A stretch of DNA of 64,000 bases from Globodera rostochiensis (lineage: Eukaryota; Nematoda; Chromadorea; Rhabditida; Heteroderidae): assembly GCA_018350325.1 (NCBI GenBank), contig JAEVLN010000015.1, forward strand, positions 1,136,008 to 1,200,007, in the 5' to 3' direction. Positions 13,832-25,088 of this stretch are shown here, piece after piece; within the stretch, counting starts at the first letter, position 1; each line of letters opens with the position of its first letter. The position numbers and the translations under genes are program-made. A model generated the notes under the pieces. The model was given only the letters and a program-made list of their open reading frames with translations, was not told where the DNA came from and did no database searches.

Positions 13832-14671
13832 CGCAAAATAATATTTTAAGGATTTGCACTGCAATTGAGTCGATCAAATCTTCAATTTAATGAATGTATT
13901 AACTAAAAGGCTTTTTCGCGTATTATTCTAGCTTTTTAGTTAGTCGGGACCGGGAATTTTGGGAAAAATCAGTACCGGGACAGTGAAAGCCGGGATCGGA
14001 AAGACCACTCACTTCAATTTCATCACTGAAGTGGGATACATACATATTTATCGGTAAATTGGCAATTTAAATGCCAAAATAATAATACTCATCGTGATTT
14101 TGAGCTTTTTTCATTTCTCCGTCACCGGCCTCGGCTATGCTACATTTAGTGATTATGAGTTATGCATGAAAAAAATGTATTGTCGGAAAATTCGTCGATT
14201 TAACGGGACTATTCGGACCTTTTGGGCTTTTCCGTCTAAAATAGGCTCGAACCAATTTTAGGGATCTGGAAGATTTTTGTACCTATTTTACCATTTTTCC
14301 AAAATTTCTACCCGAAGTAATCAATCACTACAGCTCAACAAAATTTTACAAAAACAATTGACACAAATTCAAAGCATCCAAACATCGTTTTATTGGATTA
14401 CTCTTACACACATACAATGTACAGATAAATAGATATGACATGTTACACAAACGGCTGATTATTTAGTGGACACAAACAGAATGTACGAGTTTAGAGTTAT
14501 GCCGTGAGAGGTGAGATATCAATGGGGATGCGAAACAATATAATGATGCTGATATGAGACAGCGATCAATGTCGCAAGAGACATATGCCCAATGACAATA
14601 GCAAATATGATCAAATGGTGTTGAATTCACACAATGCATCGTAGACATCGATCTGGGTTCTGCATGGCTCA
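13832..14671. other. Intergenic, AT-rich with a GGGACCGGGA-type repeat
   Basis: Between the MTR4 start and the TTBK-like kinase stop. Positions 13945-14000 carry short repeated strings such as GTCGGGACCGGGAATTTT, TACCGGGACAG and GCCGGGATCGG, resembling the edge of a degenerate element. The rest is AT-rich and includes the likely 3' untranslated region of the kinase. No gene is seen. Confidence 0.4.
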
Positions 14672-16003
14672 TCAGTTGAAGAAGCTGTCTCCTCCTCCTC
14701 CCCCTCCACCACCGCGCGGCGCCGCTTGTTCCTGTCCAGTGTTGCGTCGTCCAACCTCCCAGTCGTATGGGTGCTCCTGAAAGCCGTTGCTGGTCATGCA
14801 GTTGCGCAAAGTCGAGATGATCATGTCGTAGTCCGGTGTGTCGCTGAACTTCATTTCGTCCTAAAAATGTTAAAAATGAATTTTTTTTAATTTGTTTTAA
14901 AAAAAGGAGAGACTCACAATGTGTTTGAGGATTTGGCCGAACTCCTTTGGACATCCCGCAAGCAAGTCCGCGATGGCCTGGCGGCGAACGGCTTCCGGCT
15001 GTTTTTTCAGGCGCAGGCACTTCGCGTCTCCGATCTAAACGGGGGGGGAGGGAAATGAACTGCTTGATTAGAAATTGCCCCCTCCCCGCTCTGCTTACCG
15101 CTTTCATGTCGCTTATGTTGGCCCAGGGCAGCGCGCCCTTGTAGAGCTCGATCATGACGTAGAACCACGATTCGATGTCGTCCTTGCGGCAGTACTCACG
15201 GTTGATGTGCGCGGAGATTGAAGCGTATCGCGGCGACCCTCGGAAGTTGGCGTTGGTGCGCGGGCGTCGATGCGAGCCCTAAAACAAGGGGAAATTATTA
15301 GGGAAAAAAACCCAAAACATTTAGAACTTACGTCATCCCGCAGGAATTTGCGGGCCATGCCGAAGTCGATCATGTAGAGAAGTCGCAGCTCGTTGGCTTC
15401 CGGTCGTCCGATGGTTGAGTTGCCTGGTTTGATGTCCCGGTGAAGATATCCAATGCTGTGCATGGCCCTGAGCGAGCTGAGCATCTGGATGGACACGCCG
15501 ATCGCCGTTCCTGGGCTGAAGTGGCCGCCGGCATCGCGAACAACTCCGTCCAAGCCGCGCCCGACCAGCGACATGCTGAAAAAAAAAAATCAAAATTAGA
15601 TGATACAGCTCGATTCTCAACATGCAAAACTCACACAATGTAGTTGAAGGACTTCATAGTTCCAGTTTTCCCGTCCCGTTGTTCATCGCGTCCAAGGTCC
15701 AAGCAACGGCAGAAGTGTTTTCCATCGCCATCTCGAAGGTTGTCCAGACTGCGCATTACATGGGCCTGAAAAAAAAAGAAAATTTATTAAGTCCAGAAAA
15801 AGAGCAGTTCAAACACCTACCTCCATGACGAGAAGTGGATGAGGTGTGACGACCGGCTCTGTCTTCAGTGCTGCCTGCGTCCCTTTGTCGTCCTGGCACA
15901 AATAGACAGCTCCGAACGCTCCAGCGCCTAGCTTCTTGGTGATGGTCCAGCGGCCTCCCGAGACACGCGTTCCATTTTCGAGCGTCACGAGTTCCTCGGC
16001 CAT
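14672..16003 (-). CDS. Tau-tubulin kinase-like (CK1 superfamily) protein kinase
   Basis: Ser/Thr kinase of the CK1/TTBK group, greatly expanded in nematodes. The start MAEELVTLENG (ATG at 16001-16003) is preferred over an in-frame ATG at 16060 because a TATA box at 16073-16081 would place the transcription start between them. Motifs in order: glycine loop LGAGAFGAVYLC (about 15920), the catalytic lysine in AALKTE (about 15865), the catalytic loop YLHRDIKPGN (about 15440), the metal-binding MIDFGMAR (about 15360), the CK1/TTBK-type activation segment NFRGSPRYASISAH (about 15230), and the DDIESWFYVMIELYKGALPW helix (about 15150). The C-terminus is short and ends in a glycine run. There are about seven exons with short introns. 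Substrates cannot be inferred; nematode members are often germline or sperm kinases, which is family knowledge and not visible here. Confidence 0.9.
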
Positions 16004-16072
16004 AGTCGTCGCAGTGTTGTCGATGCAGAAATAAGTGTGGGTAGATTGATCCTCATGCACAATTCCACTGCC

Positions 16073-16081
16073 TTATATAGG
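16073..16081 (-). promoter_or_regulatory. TATA box of the TTBK-like kinase gene
   Basis: On the minus strand the sequence reads GGCCTATATAAGG, about 70 bp upstream of the chosen ATG at 16003. At the usual 25-30 bp spacing, transcription would start near 16045, leaving a leader of about 40 bases. This supports the downstream ATG. Confidence 0.55.
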
Positions 16082-16800
16082 CCATCTGATTGAGAAATAC
16101 ACAATTTCCAAACAATACGCCAAAACAACAAAAATGAAATCCCAAAAAAATGAAAATGCCTATAAAAGATGGCTCTCACTTTCTACGCCTCTCTCACTTC
16201 AAATCAATTTTCTATCGATAATTCGCTGCACGCCAATTTTTACTTCGTCTTGTATAATCCCTTTCTTGTTGAGCAAAAATGTTTTTTTTAATTGCATAAT
16301 ATGCGAATTTTCGTGTTTTCCGCCGATTTACCTAACTTTAAGTTCTTTACACCTCTCAACCATTTCTATTTTCTCTTTTTCTTTCTGTTACGTAGCTGTG
16401 CTTAAGCAATTCAATGTAATTTTCTCTCGTCTTTAAGTTGTTTTAAGCAGTAGTGAACAGACAAGCGCTAATGGCATCATTTCACGAACAACTCAAAAGC
16501 TTCTTTTATATTTCCAAAACGAAAACATTTTCTACCAAATGGACATTTTGTCGTCGTGCCACTTACAAATTAGTGGCTTCTTATTCAATACATTAAATTG
16601 ATTTATGAATGGAATTTTAGATTATTTAAAATATTATGGAATTGGATTCCAACCGCCATCATCTTCTACTTTATTTACTGACTTCCGGATTTTCAATAAT
16701 TATGTATGGTTGACATCTACGTCGGTTGTTCCGTGAAAGTGGAAATCCGACTTACCACTCCATCAAGAAGCTGGCCGATCATTCACTAAATCCTTTAAAT
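16082..16800. other. Intergenic, AT-rich
   Basis: No exon, RNA gene or repeat can be supported here. The sequence is T/A-rich with pyrimidine-rich stretches and lies upstream of the TTBK-like kinase promoter. Confidence 0.4.
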
Positions 16801-16804
16801 TTGA

Positions 16805-17389
16805 ATGATGGCTGTTACCGTTTTAGCTACATTAGCATCGACAGTTCGTCCTCGTTTCCCGCTGTTTTTGATCTTTTCCTTCTCGTCCTCCGCCCTGCCT
16901 TCTTCCGCTTCTGATGCTCGTTCAACTCCGTTTCTCTCAACAAAAATGGAATTTGGCAACGAGTTCGACACGCTCAGCAATAACGTTCCGATCATTTTGT
17001 TCGTGAATGCGTCCTCACCCTGAACCCGAATTGCTCTGCGCGGATGGAAAAGGTCATCTTCTGGAAGGCGAAGAACGCATTTTCCCATGCGCGGGGACTG
17101 TCCGGGAGGATTTGACTGCCCAAACATCAGAAATCATGGACTTGTCCAAACCAGAACTGTCGAGACCGTTCCGAGTGACGAAAAATTTACAGAAAGTGTT
17201 AGAGGCGGAGGAGAGGCGCCTTTCGTAGCTGTCGCCGGTGCGCAGAATGTGGAGGCGTCGGCACCCGGGACTAACCCGTCAGCGTCGTCCGCCAAGTTCA
17301 GCGAGTTTCTCTCTACGGAGCAGCGCCGCCAGCGTTTGACTTGTGGGGGTGGGGGGGGGGAGTTGATCAGATCGCCCGAGATTGGTTGA
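16805..17389 (+). pseudogene. Possible broken cysteine-rich secreted-protein gene
   Basis: One frame begins MMAVTVLATLAST and continues hydrophobic, like a signal sequence, to a stop near 17023. An overlapping frame then encodes PELLCADGKGHLLEGEE and IFPCA, and a further frame shift at the GGGG run (about 17090-17095) gives GDCPGGFDCPNIRNHG. Read together, C-x-DGK, PC-x-G, CPGGF-x-C resembles the lustrin-type cysteine-rich repeat found in many nematode secreted proteins, but it needs one extra G. It may be a decayed gene, a sequencing error in a homopolymer, or chance. The downstream frame to 17389 is Ala/Ser/Gly-rich. I do not assign a function. Confidence 0.25.
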
Positions 17390-19264
17390 TTAGGGGGAAT
17401 CGGTGAGGGCGGAGGAGCCGATCAAAACGGAGCAGGAATGGTTGAAGACATGTGCCGTTGGAGAGCAGAGCCATCATCAAATGACGCCAGAAGACGCAAT
17501 TTTAGAAAAGTATCGAAAATAAAGGCAAATTGGATGCAAAGTTAGTGGTGATAGTTGAATGTCCGGAGAGATCAAAGATCTTCATCTGTCTGCAATGTTT
17601 ACGGTAGCCCGCTCCGAAATTTGCTCTTAATGTCCATTTCTGGGGGTTAATTGAGTGCTGTCGATCAAAACCATAAAAGCACCAACTAACTGCGACCGCA
17701 AGTACATTTTTCGAATTCGAATATACCTAGGTGTATAAACACACGGAACGATCGCCCCCGTAACTATCTCATATCTTCCTGTTGTACAACAACGGCTTGC
17801 GTTCCACAAAATGCCATCTCACCAAATGCCAACGAACTCATCTCTTTCACAACAGAGTCTGTTCACTTCCTCCACCAATGCCCCAGCACACTCACTCAAC
17901 TGACCTGACCTCAAACAGAAGGAACCCAACCATAAATTGCCCGTCCGAGGCCAATCTCAATCTCTCTTTCTCTGCTCTATGTTTATGCCACTGTTTTTGG
18001 TGCGCATTTTGTTTACCGAATAGCGGGGAAAGCACTTGAGACAATTGGGTGGTTGGGAGGGACGCCGGTGCCAATCATCCCGCTGACCAGTTGGGTAAGT
18101 AATGGCGGCATGGGCAGAAATTCCGTTCCATATTCTCGACATTCTCCGCATTGAGAATATCGGCGCTTGAGTGGGTGGGAGGTGACGGGAATGAGGGAGG
18201 GAGATACAATGCGCATGGAGGTTACGGGCCCTAACGAGCGGTGATGCCCCCCCCCCCCTCCTTTTATGAGGAAGCCCAGCCTCCCTCCTCTGCTGCTCGG
18301 TGTCCGCCTCTCCCATTTTCTCCCCGGTTCCGCTCCACCGATTCCATCGGCGCCCCCCCCCCCCCCCTCTAATGCCTTCCCAATTGCCAATCCATTCCAT
18401 CCAAATGCAAATTGCTGACCCGTCCAACAGCCTACCCAACTACAAATTGTTTTGTGGGAAACTTTGACTTTTGTGATTTCAGAAGCTTCCTCTCCTCACA
18501 AATCAGCGTTTTCCTCTGCTACCCCCTCCAACCTCGTCCAGCAGTTGCAGCACCTACCTTCATCCTGTAGCTCCATCTCAACTCCATCATCTCCCTCAAG
18601 TACCCACAGTACCTACCATTCGACGTACCACCACCAGCAGTACGTCGGCACATTTTTCAAATGCCGTAATGAATAAAGGAAAAGAATTTCATTTTGAATA
18701 TTGTGATATAACGTGGACAATTAGGCGAGCGATCTTCATGAGTGTCCGCCTCGTTAATTGACATTTTATAAAAAAACAAATTTCATTGCTACAATAAGCC
18801 ATAATTTAAAGATTTTGTTTGTTGCTAAGTTGGAATTCGTTTCCAGCAGCAAATGCAGCAGAGTGCACTGTCCCAGCACGATGGGCAGGCATCGCGGGAG
18901 CAGGCAAATTCACCGACGATACAGTCGCCCGGGCCACGGGGTAAAAACGTGAACCGGCTTTCGTGTCTGTGGAGATGTTAAAATGCCGCCAGACTTCCAG
19001 GACATTTTGACACTTTTCCATGAGCTTTAAGGCATTGCCAATGGGTTTAGTTTTCGGGAATGCGCCCCGTGGGTGGGGGGCGGAGGGGGGGGGGAATGAG
19101 ATTGGGCTCTGATGAGCTGACATTGAGAAAGCGATGGATTTTGCGTTTTTTTTACAACGAGTGCCATTCACATTTTCTCCAGAAGTGCCCTTAGGCTGTT
19201 GCTGAACGAGCGTCGGGACTACCCGCCGTACACACTTTGTCATCCCATATTTTATAGTGTACTG
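17390..19264. other. Mostly non-coding, with C-tracts and possible isolated exons
   Basis: Long C runs occur at about 18247-18260 and 18353-18367, and a G run at about 19076-19093. Two stretches could be exons of an upstream part of the paired-box gene. One is 18482-18629, a Ser/Gln/His-rich frame between ATTTCAG and a GTACGT donor. The other follows TTTCCAG at about 18846 and is Gln-rich (QQMQQSALSQHDG) up to a GTAAAA donor near 18941. Their phases do not join each other cleanly, so they are not called as genes. Confidence 0.3.
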
Positions 19265-19354
19265 TAGGGAGCTCGAGAGTATCGGTCTTGAAGTCTCGAC
19301 CCCGAGAAAAGTCTCGGGTTTTTTGGGGTCTCGTATCGGGTTCTCGAAAGTTCT
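19265..19354. mobile_element. Degenerate MITE of the TAGGGATGTTCGAGA family
   Basis: The stretch starts TAGGGAGCTCGAGAG and ends GTTCTCGAAAGTTCTA, with an internal run of TCTCGACCCCGAGAAAAGTCTCGGG. This matches the ends and the GAGACC/CTCGG internal composition of the better preserved copies at 40953-41246 and 62679-62805. Target-site duplications are not visible here, so this is an old copy, lying just upstream of the paired-box gene. Confidence 0.5.
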
Positions 19355-19410
19355 AAATTCGGAGTGATTTTTTGAAATAATCGAAGTAAAACATCAAAAC
19401 CTTTTTGAAA

Positions 19411-20656
19411 GGTCACACCTACACTAATGAGCTGGGCGGCGTTTACGTCAATGGAAGGTCCTCTTTTGGCAAATTTAAACATAAGCAAATCGTTTCAGAC
19501 CCATCCCCGACAAAATTCGCCAGCAAATTGTTGATTTAGCCGGAGAGGGCATGCGCCCCTGCGACATTTCGCGCCATCTGCTCGTATGTCCAATGACCAA
19601 AATTAATTATTTAATAAAATAAAATTATTTGCTTCCAATTTGTCTGATCAGTCAGTCAATTCGATTAATAAACATCTGTCTGATCAACGCCATATCGATC
19701 GAAATTCATCAAAGTTCGCTTGACTCCGGGCCAATGTTTTAGGTGTCCTACGGATGTGTTTCCAAAATTTTGTCGCGCTTCTACGAGACGGGCTCCATCA
19801 AACCCCGGGCCAGGGCGTCTTCTAGGATGGTACCCAAAGTATTGTACGACAAAATCAAGGCAAGTTTTGGCATTTTCGCCCACGAATTTCAATTTCACAA
19901 CGCCTATCGATGTTCATCAAAGTTCAATTGACTCCGGGCCAATGTTTAGGTGTCCAACGAGTTTTCCGAAATTATGTCGCACTTATACGCGACGAGCACC
20001 ACCAAGTCCCGGGCCAGGGGGTAAAGCGTTTTTGAAAAGTAAACAAAAAAAAAACAAAGAATTTTCAAGTTCAAAGTATTGGGAGGCAACTAAAAAAGTG
20101 CACGACAAAATCAAGGTACGGTTCGGCATTTTCATGGCCACGATATCCAATCTCAAAAGGACCGGCTTGCCCTTCGTGCCTTATGCATGGCCTTCCAGAA
20201 AAACAGAACTGATGCCACAGTTCCCAGTTGTTGCATTTGTTAAGGCCAGATACGGCATTTTCACCCATTTTACAATTCTAAACAATTGGACTGCAAATCG
20301 TTCTGTTCCGTAAAGCTCTACAAGGAAGCGGACCCGTCCATTTTCGCGTGGGAAATCCGAGAGCGGCTGGACAAGTGCGGAGTGTGCACGGCTGCGACGT
20401 TGCCAAGTGTGAGTGGGGGAGGGGGGCTTAACCTTTTTATAAAATTACAAAAACACGAGAACTATTTGCTTTTCGGAAATTAAAACCCAAAAATCCACCC
20501 TTTTTTTTTTGCATCGCTTCAGTGCGGCATTGGCATCTTTTTGTTCAGGTTTCTACCATCAACCGTGTATTTCGCGCCATTCAGTCGGGCGAGGATTCGG
20601 ATGGCACCGCCGGTTTGGAAGGAGCTGCCACGGAGAAAGACGAAGAAGCGGAATAG
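19411..20656 (+). CDS. Short paired-domain (Pax-type) protein with duplicated, decayed exon
   Basis: Five exons rebuild a paired domain. 19411-19457 gives ELGGVYVNG; 19499-19583 gives [19 protein letters not shown] then [10 protein letters not shown]; 19743-19859 gives [20 protein letters not shown]; 20316-20408 gives [13 protein letters not shown] and [11 protein letters not shown]; 20549-20656 gives [12 protein letters not shown] and an acidic tail ending EEAE. Phases fit at every junction. The paired domain binds DNA through two helix-turn-helix subdomains (PAI and RED). The linker is aberrant: the usual IGGSKPRV is replaced by RASSRMVPK. The donor after exon 3 is GCAAGT, a GC-AG type. There is no octapeptide or homeodomain; the protein stops about 20 residues after the domain. 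Positions 19907-20115 hold a decayed copy of the exon 3 region. A further 5' exon carrying the start codon is not identified. It could be a small Pax regulator or a degenerating copy of a Pax gene. Confidence 0.7.
19907..20115 (+). repeat. Decayed tandem copy of paired-box exon 3 and its flanks
   Basis: The flank TTGACTCCGGGCCAATGTTT-AGGTGTCC recurs at about 19718 and 19928. The following exon-like stretch keeps the acceptor and frame ([15 protein letters not shown], then a TAA) but loses the GCVSKIL core. A third matching piece, TGCACGACAAAATCAAGGTACGGTTCGGCATTTTC at about 20099-20133, mirrors TGTACGACAAAATCAAGGCAAGTTTTGGCATTTTC at 19844. It retains a standard GT donor (AAG|GTACGG) where the used copy has GC. 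Confidence 0.75.
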
Positions 20657-20736
20657 TTGAAGAGGAGAAACGGCGCGAATTTATCGGAAAACGAACAATT
20701 AAAACAATTCTGTTTGGATGATTGAATGACTTGATT

Positions 20737-20960
20737 AAAATTTGTTTGGAAATTATAGACATCGCTTAACATTTGAGCAAACGATGTCATCTGTTCATTT
20801 TCATGTTCGATTTTGCAACTTTACGAAGTTCAGTCCCCAATTCTGAACGGGGACTGTCCTGTCTGAAGTTGCTCTTCAATTGAACCCAAACTTACCAAAA
20901 TTGTCTTCCCCACCGCCTGGCATGCCTCCTTGCTCTTCAGCTCCTGGGGGACCTTCAGCC
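20737..20960 (+). repeat. Displaced copy of an MTR4 intron/exon segment
   Basis: This stretch is almost identical to 10341-10567, with a few substitutions and small indels: TTGGAAATTATAG, CGCTTAACATTTGAGCAAACG, CTGAACGGGGACTGTCC, CTCCTGGGGGACCTTCAGCC. The source spans an MTR4 intron and the start of the neighbouring exon on the minus strand, so copying was at the DNA level. The copy begins about 80 bp after the paired-box stop and ends before condensin D3. Confidence 0.9.
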
Positions 20961-21234
20961 AATATTCCTCCATCAGATCCCAAACCATTTGGTTTTTAGG
21001 ATTTCGTCAGTGGATTTTACTAATTTCAAAAAAATATAAATATAACGCCAAAAACGCGCATAAATTTGATTCAAAAAACGGATGTTATTTTGAAAATTTA
21101 GCTTTATGTGCCGCTTAAAAAACCACAAACTGAGGCTAAACCTCAGATCTGTCTTTCCAGCATCTTTGTCAATGATTCATGAAAATGACAGATTTTAGAC
21201 TCTATCTGTGAATCTCCTTTTGTCACTTGCGACA
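20961..21234. other. Short AT-rich gap before condensin D3
   Basis: This lies between the displaced MTR4 fragment and the first recognised condensin D3 coding sequence. Nothing specific is seen except two-way imperfect pairing around AACTGAGGCTAAACCTCAG (21127-21145). Confidence 0.3.
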
Positions 21235-24200
21235 TGAATGAAATGGAGGAGGAGTCAGTGGCCAATTTTGAGGAATTGGTGGCAAATCTTTTACACAAAA
21301 CATCTGCTGTCACTCTGAAGGCCATGAAAGATGTTGAATTACATGTTTCTTCAGGGCTCCACATTCCTGAGCTGCTTCAGAGTGCCGAACTTTTGGTTGG
21401 TGTTACGCATAACATGGCACTGTCCAATTCAATTTCTTGGTTCAAAAACCATATATCTAACTATTATTACGAAATTGAAATTGAGCGGGTTGCGTCTATT
21501 TTATTATGTGGGACCACAGAGATCTGAGTCAAGGGTTCGAAATTTTACAAGAAAAAACAGCTCAATATAATTAAAAACCGAGTTTAACTTTAGGTCCAGT
21601 CAATGCAACGCGAAACAAATGGCCGGCTTGCCTATGTTGGAGCCACGCCGGTGCATTTGATCAATTTCCTGCTTTGCCGGTGTGAGGAAGAGCGCGTCAA
21701 CCTAAAGAAGGCGGCCATTTGCACCCTGCAGGTGACCAATGGAATTGGAGCTGTACATTCGAATACTCATTTCTTCAATTTTAGGCCCTTTTCCTCCGTC
21801 TTCGCGACCCGGACATTGTTGAAGCATGTGTTAATAAGTTGGCAAAGAAATGCCGCGATGTTTCTGTAGCTGTGCGTAAACAAGCGGCACTAACTCTTAC
21901 GCGCTTTCTACAGGGCACGCCCCATTTCGAACAAATTCACGAGGCTTGGCTCCATTCCGTCATGTACCAAATTGTTGATCGAGAGCCCAGTGTGCAAACA
22001 CATTGCGCAAAATTAGTTTCGGTGGGTTATATACCTAAGCAATTTGGGCTTATCATTTGTGATGAGAAAAATTTAGGAGGTATTTATTGAGCCAATTATG
22101 AAAAATACTGAAGGAAACGCAGCAATTTGTTGGCGCATGTTGGCCTTAGTGGAGGAGGAGGCCGACCTTCGGCGTTTGTTGCTCCGATCACTCATTTTTC
22201 TGAGCAAGGAAAGGTTGCTGCCGCCTCGTTTGATCACACTTGTGTTGAACCGTTGTTCTGCAAACCCGGAGCAGGCCTATCCGTGTTGGATGCTTTTGAG
22301 TGAGCTCAGCACATTTCTTGATGTAAATTTTTGCATGTTTTGATCGATTTAAATGTCAAAATAATTCAGGTTTCACCCAATGAAGCCGTCAGTTTCTGGT
22401 CCGACTACCTTTCGCTCATTCATCCAAACCGACTGATCGGATATATGGCTGATTTAATTTCCAACCAAACGAAGAATCTCAGCTTTCAGCAACGGCGCTT
22501 TCTTAAGGAAAATGTCAGTGGCGCACTGCGACGGTTCAAGCGAGTCTTTCTTTTGGCCATTTATTAGTTTTAATCACTTCCATTTTAAAGGATTCATCCG
22601 ACATACATTTCTTCTGTTTATCACATGTTCGCCAGAATTGTGAATGGAGTTGACCCAGACGCGCCAGGGCATGCAGAACTGAGGAAGTTCAACCAACAAT
22701 GGTTTGGTCAATGTCTACAGGAATTGGACTCACTGATTTATGCCAATGCACTGCCGGAGACGGACGAAGACGACGCGAACAGCAGTAGTCAAGGCTCGGC
22801 TGCCGAGTTGTCGGGCACTCAAAAGTGAGGCGAATGGCGCTGGCTGTTCAAAAAGTTCAACATTTGACGTTAAGTGAAAATTGCGAAAAAATCATTCGGC
22901 TGATCACTTCGGTTGGCGAATGTCTACAGTATACGCCCGCTCTGATCAACAAGCAGATCTTCAAACTGCTCCAAGTGATCATTGCATCGGATGTGCTCAA
23001 GCGGGTTTACCAGACACACAACGAAAAAGCAGACCGATGCGGTGATAAAGCAAAAAAAAAACTAACATTTTGAAATTTTGCATATGATTGGATCTTCTTG
23101 TTAAGAAAATCTTTTGGCCTCACCGCCGTCGCTGAACACCTCCTTCCAAACGGAGCTGCCCGTGTGCGGCCCCGGCGGCAGTCAGTCCAACGCAGCCAGT
23201 GAAGCGGGCGGCGTTGTCAACGACGGGCTCCACAACCAGCCAAACCATTTTCACATGCGCATCAAAAAGCGCATTTTTCGCGGAGAATTGATGAGCCGAG
23301 AAGTGCGCGCTAGTTCCGTGCTTACAATTGGCAAACTGTGCCTGTTGGACGAACAGTTGGCCAAGAAGTGCATACCGGTGTTTGTTCGACAACTGCGAGA
23401 AAACCAGGATCACTTTGTCCGGAACAACATCGTTGTTGTCATTTGTGATCTTTGCATACGGTGTGCCTTTGTCTTAATTGTCGATTAAAATCGTTTCCTC
23501 CGCAAGGTATACGTCTCAAGTTGACCGGTACAGCTCCATTCTCGCGTCATGCCTTTGGGACAGTTCCATTCTCATACGCCGTCAAACGCTGTTGCTGCTC
23601 ACCAATCTAATCAAAGAACAATATTTGAAATGGGAGGGTCCGGTTGGTTCTGTTTCATTTTTTTTGTTTAAAACCTCTCACTTTGGTCGTCAGATTATTT
23701 ATCGCTTTGTGACCACACTGTTGGACGCGGAGCAGTGCATCCAAGAATACTCCAACTTTTGTTTGGTATTATTTTGTTGGAAGCTTTTAAACGATTGTTT
23801 AATTCCGTCCGCTCCTTTCAAAGACGGACATTTTGCTACCCCAATTTCGGGAACGAATGTTTTTCCATCACTTTTTGGAATGCATGTTCAATTTTAACGG
23901 AGTCCGTCATGCTTCATGGATTTTCAAAGATTGTGAGTTGTTTTCGGTAGATTCAATCATCACGTTTTTTGTTGTTGTAATTTAGCCGATGTTTCTGAAC
24001 TTAACGAAGAAGCGGAAAAGCGTTGCTCACTCGAGGGACGTGAATCGTTCAACTCGAGAATGCGTCTTTACAAATACATGGTTTTGTCTCGGGCTGTTCT
24101 TTTTCTCAGAAAAAAACAAAATTTTCAGCTGAACACCTTCGAAGATCAGCAACGGGTATACATTTTGGAGAAGATCGGGTTGGAGATATTTGTGCCCATT

Positions 24201-24833
24201 GTGGAGGAAGGCATGAAACTTACGGATGGGAAAGTGCGGAATTTGCTGTTCGATGCTTTTAAGGTTTGCATTTGAGTAAGTGATGTCGACAATGTTTGAA
24301 TCTTTTTAGGTTATGGGCACCGAGGAGATAAAGTTGAAGATGCAATTAGGCAAAATGGACGTGGACTACGAAGGGGATGACGAGGACCCACCCGAATTGG
24401 TCAAGGTGTGTGAAGGCAACGAAACGTAAATTGGAGGGGGAGGGGAGGGCTGTCGGGCAAAAAAAAAACAATTTTAAAGAACCTGAGTGATAATGCCAAA
24501 ATGAAATTGTGCCAAAATTCAGACCGCAGCCAAAAAACTCATCGCCACAACATTCCGCAAAAGCATTGCGGAAACGGTGATGCCCCATCTGTTCCTGCTC
24601 AAAGCGTTCCTGTCAGAGAAGCGTAGTCCATTGGTCAAGAATTGTTATTCCGTCATATTGTGAGTTGCGCGTTGTGGTGCAGGACAATTAGGCAATTATG
24701 AAAATTATTTGCCAGGGATCTCTGTCGGGAACACGAGGAGCAGCTGGACGACTTTCTGGCGTCAGACCCACAGCTGAGGGCAGAGATCAAATGCGATATG
24801 AAGCGCCTCGACAACATCAACAAGCGACGATAG
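21235..24833 (+). CDS. Condensin II subunit D3 (NCAPD3/HCP-6 family), N-terminally short
   Basis: HEAT-repeat subunit of condensin II, needed for chromosome condensation and segregation. First possible ATG is MNEMEEESV at 21235, then exons with NLKKAAICTLQ (about 21690), KCRDVSVAVRKQAALTL (about 21850), QIHEAWLHSV, EEADLRRLLLRSLIFLSKE (about 22150) and FNQQWFGQCLQELDSL (about 22690). The family core follows: REVRASSVLTIGKLCLLDE (about 23300), FVRNNIVVVICDLCIR (about 23420), RYSSILASCLWDSS, IRRQTLLLLTNLIKE (about 23575), GTEEIKLKMQLGKMD (about 24315), AAKKLIATTFRKSI and DDFLASDPQLRAEI near the stop at 24831-24833. Vertebrate D3 has roughly 500 residues before the first block seen here, and they are not found directly upstream, where the MTR4 fragment and paired-box gene lie. 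A D3-like piece lies at 29.36-29.65 kb. So the gene is rearranged, divergent in its N-terminus, or a truncated copy. Confidence 0.85.
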
Positions 24834-25088
24834 AAAGCTGCAGTAACACGCCAACCCGTCCACCCCTCACTCGATTTTGTGTTAATTTCTAATCCTTAAA
24901 TTTTTTTTTTCTAACACTTTTAGCCCAGAAATGTCCTTTCATGCAACTTCAAAATCTCATTCGATTGTTTTTCATCTGTGAATGTCTGGTAAATTTTGCT
25001 TAGGTCACAGCAACTTCGGTGTTTATCGTTAGCTAATTGGTAGATTTTATCTGTCCTGCAACTAAAGCGTGGGAATGATTGCACATTT

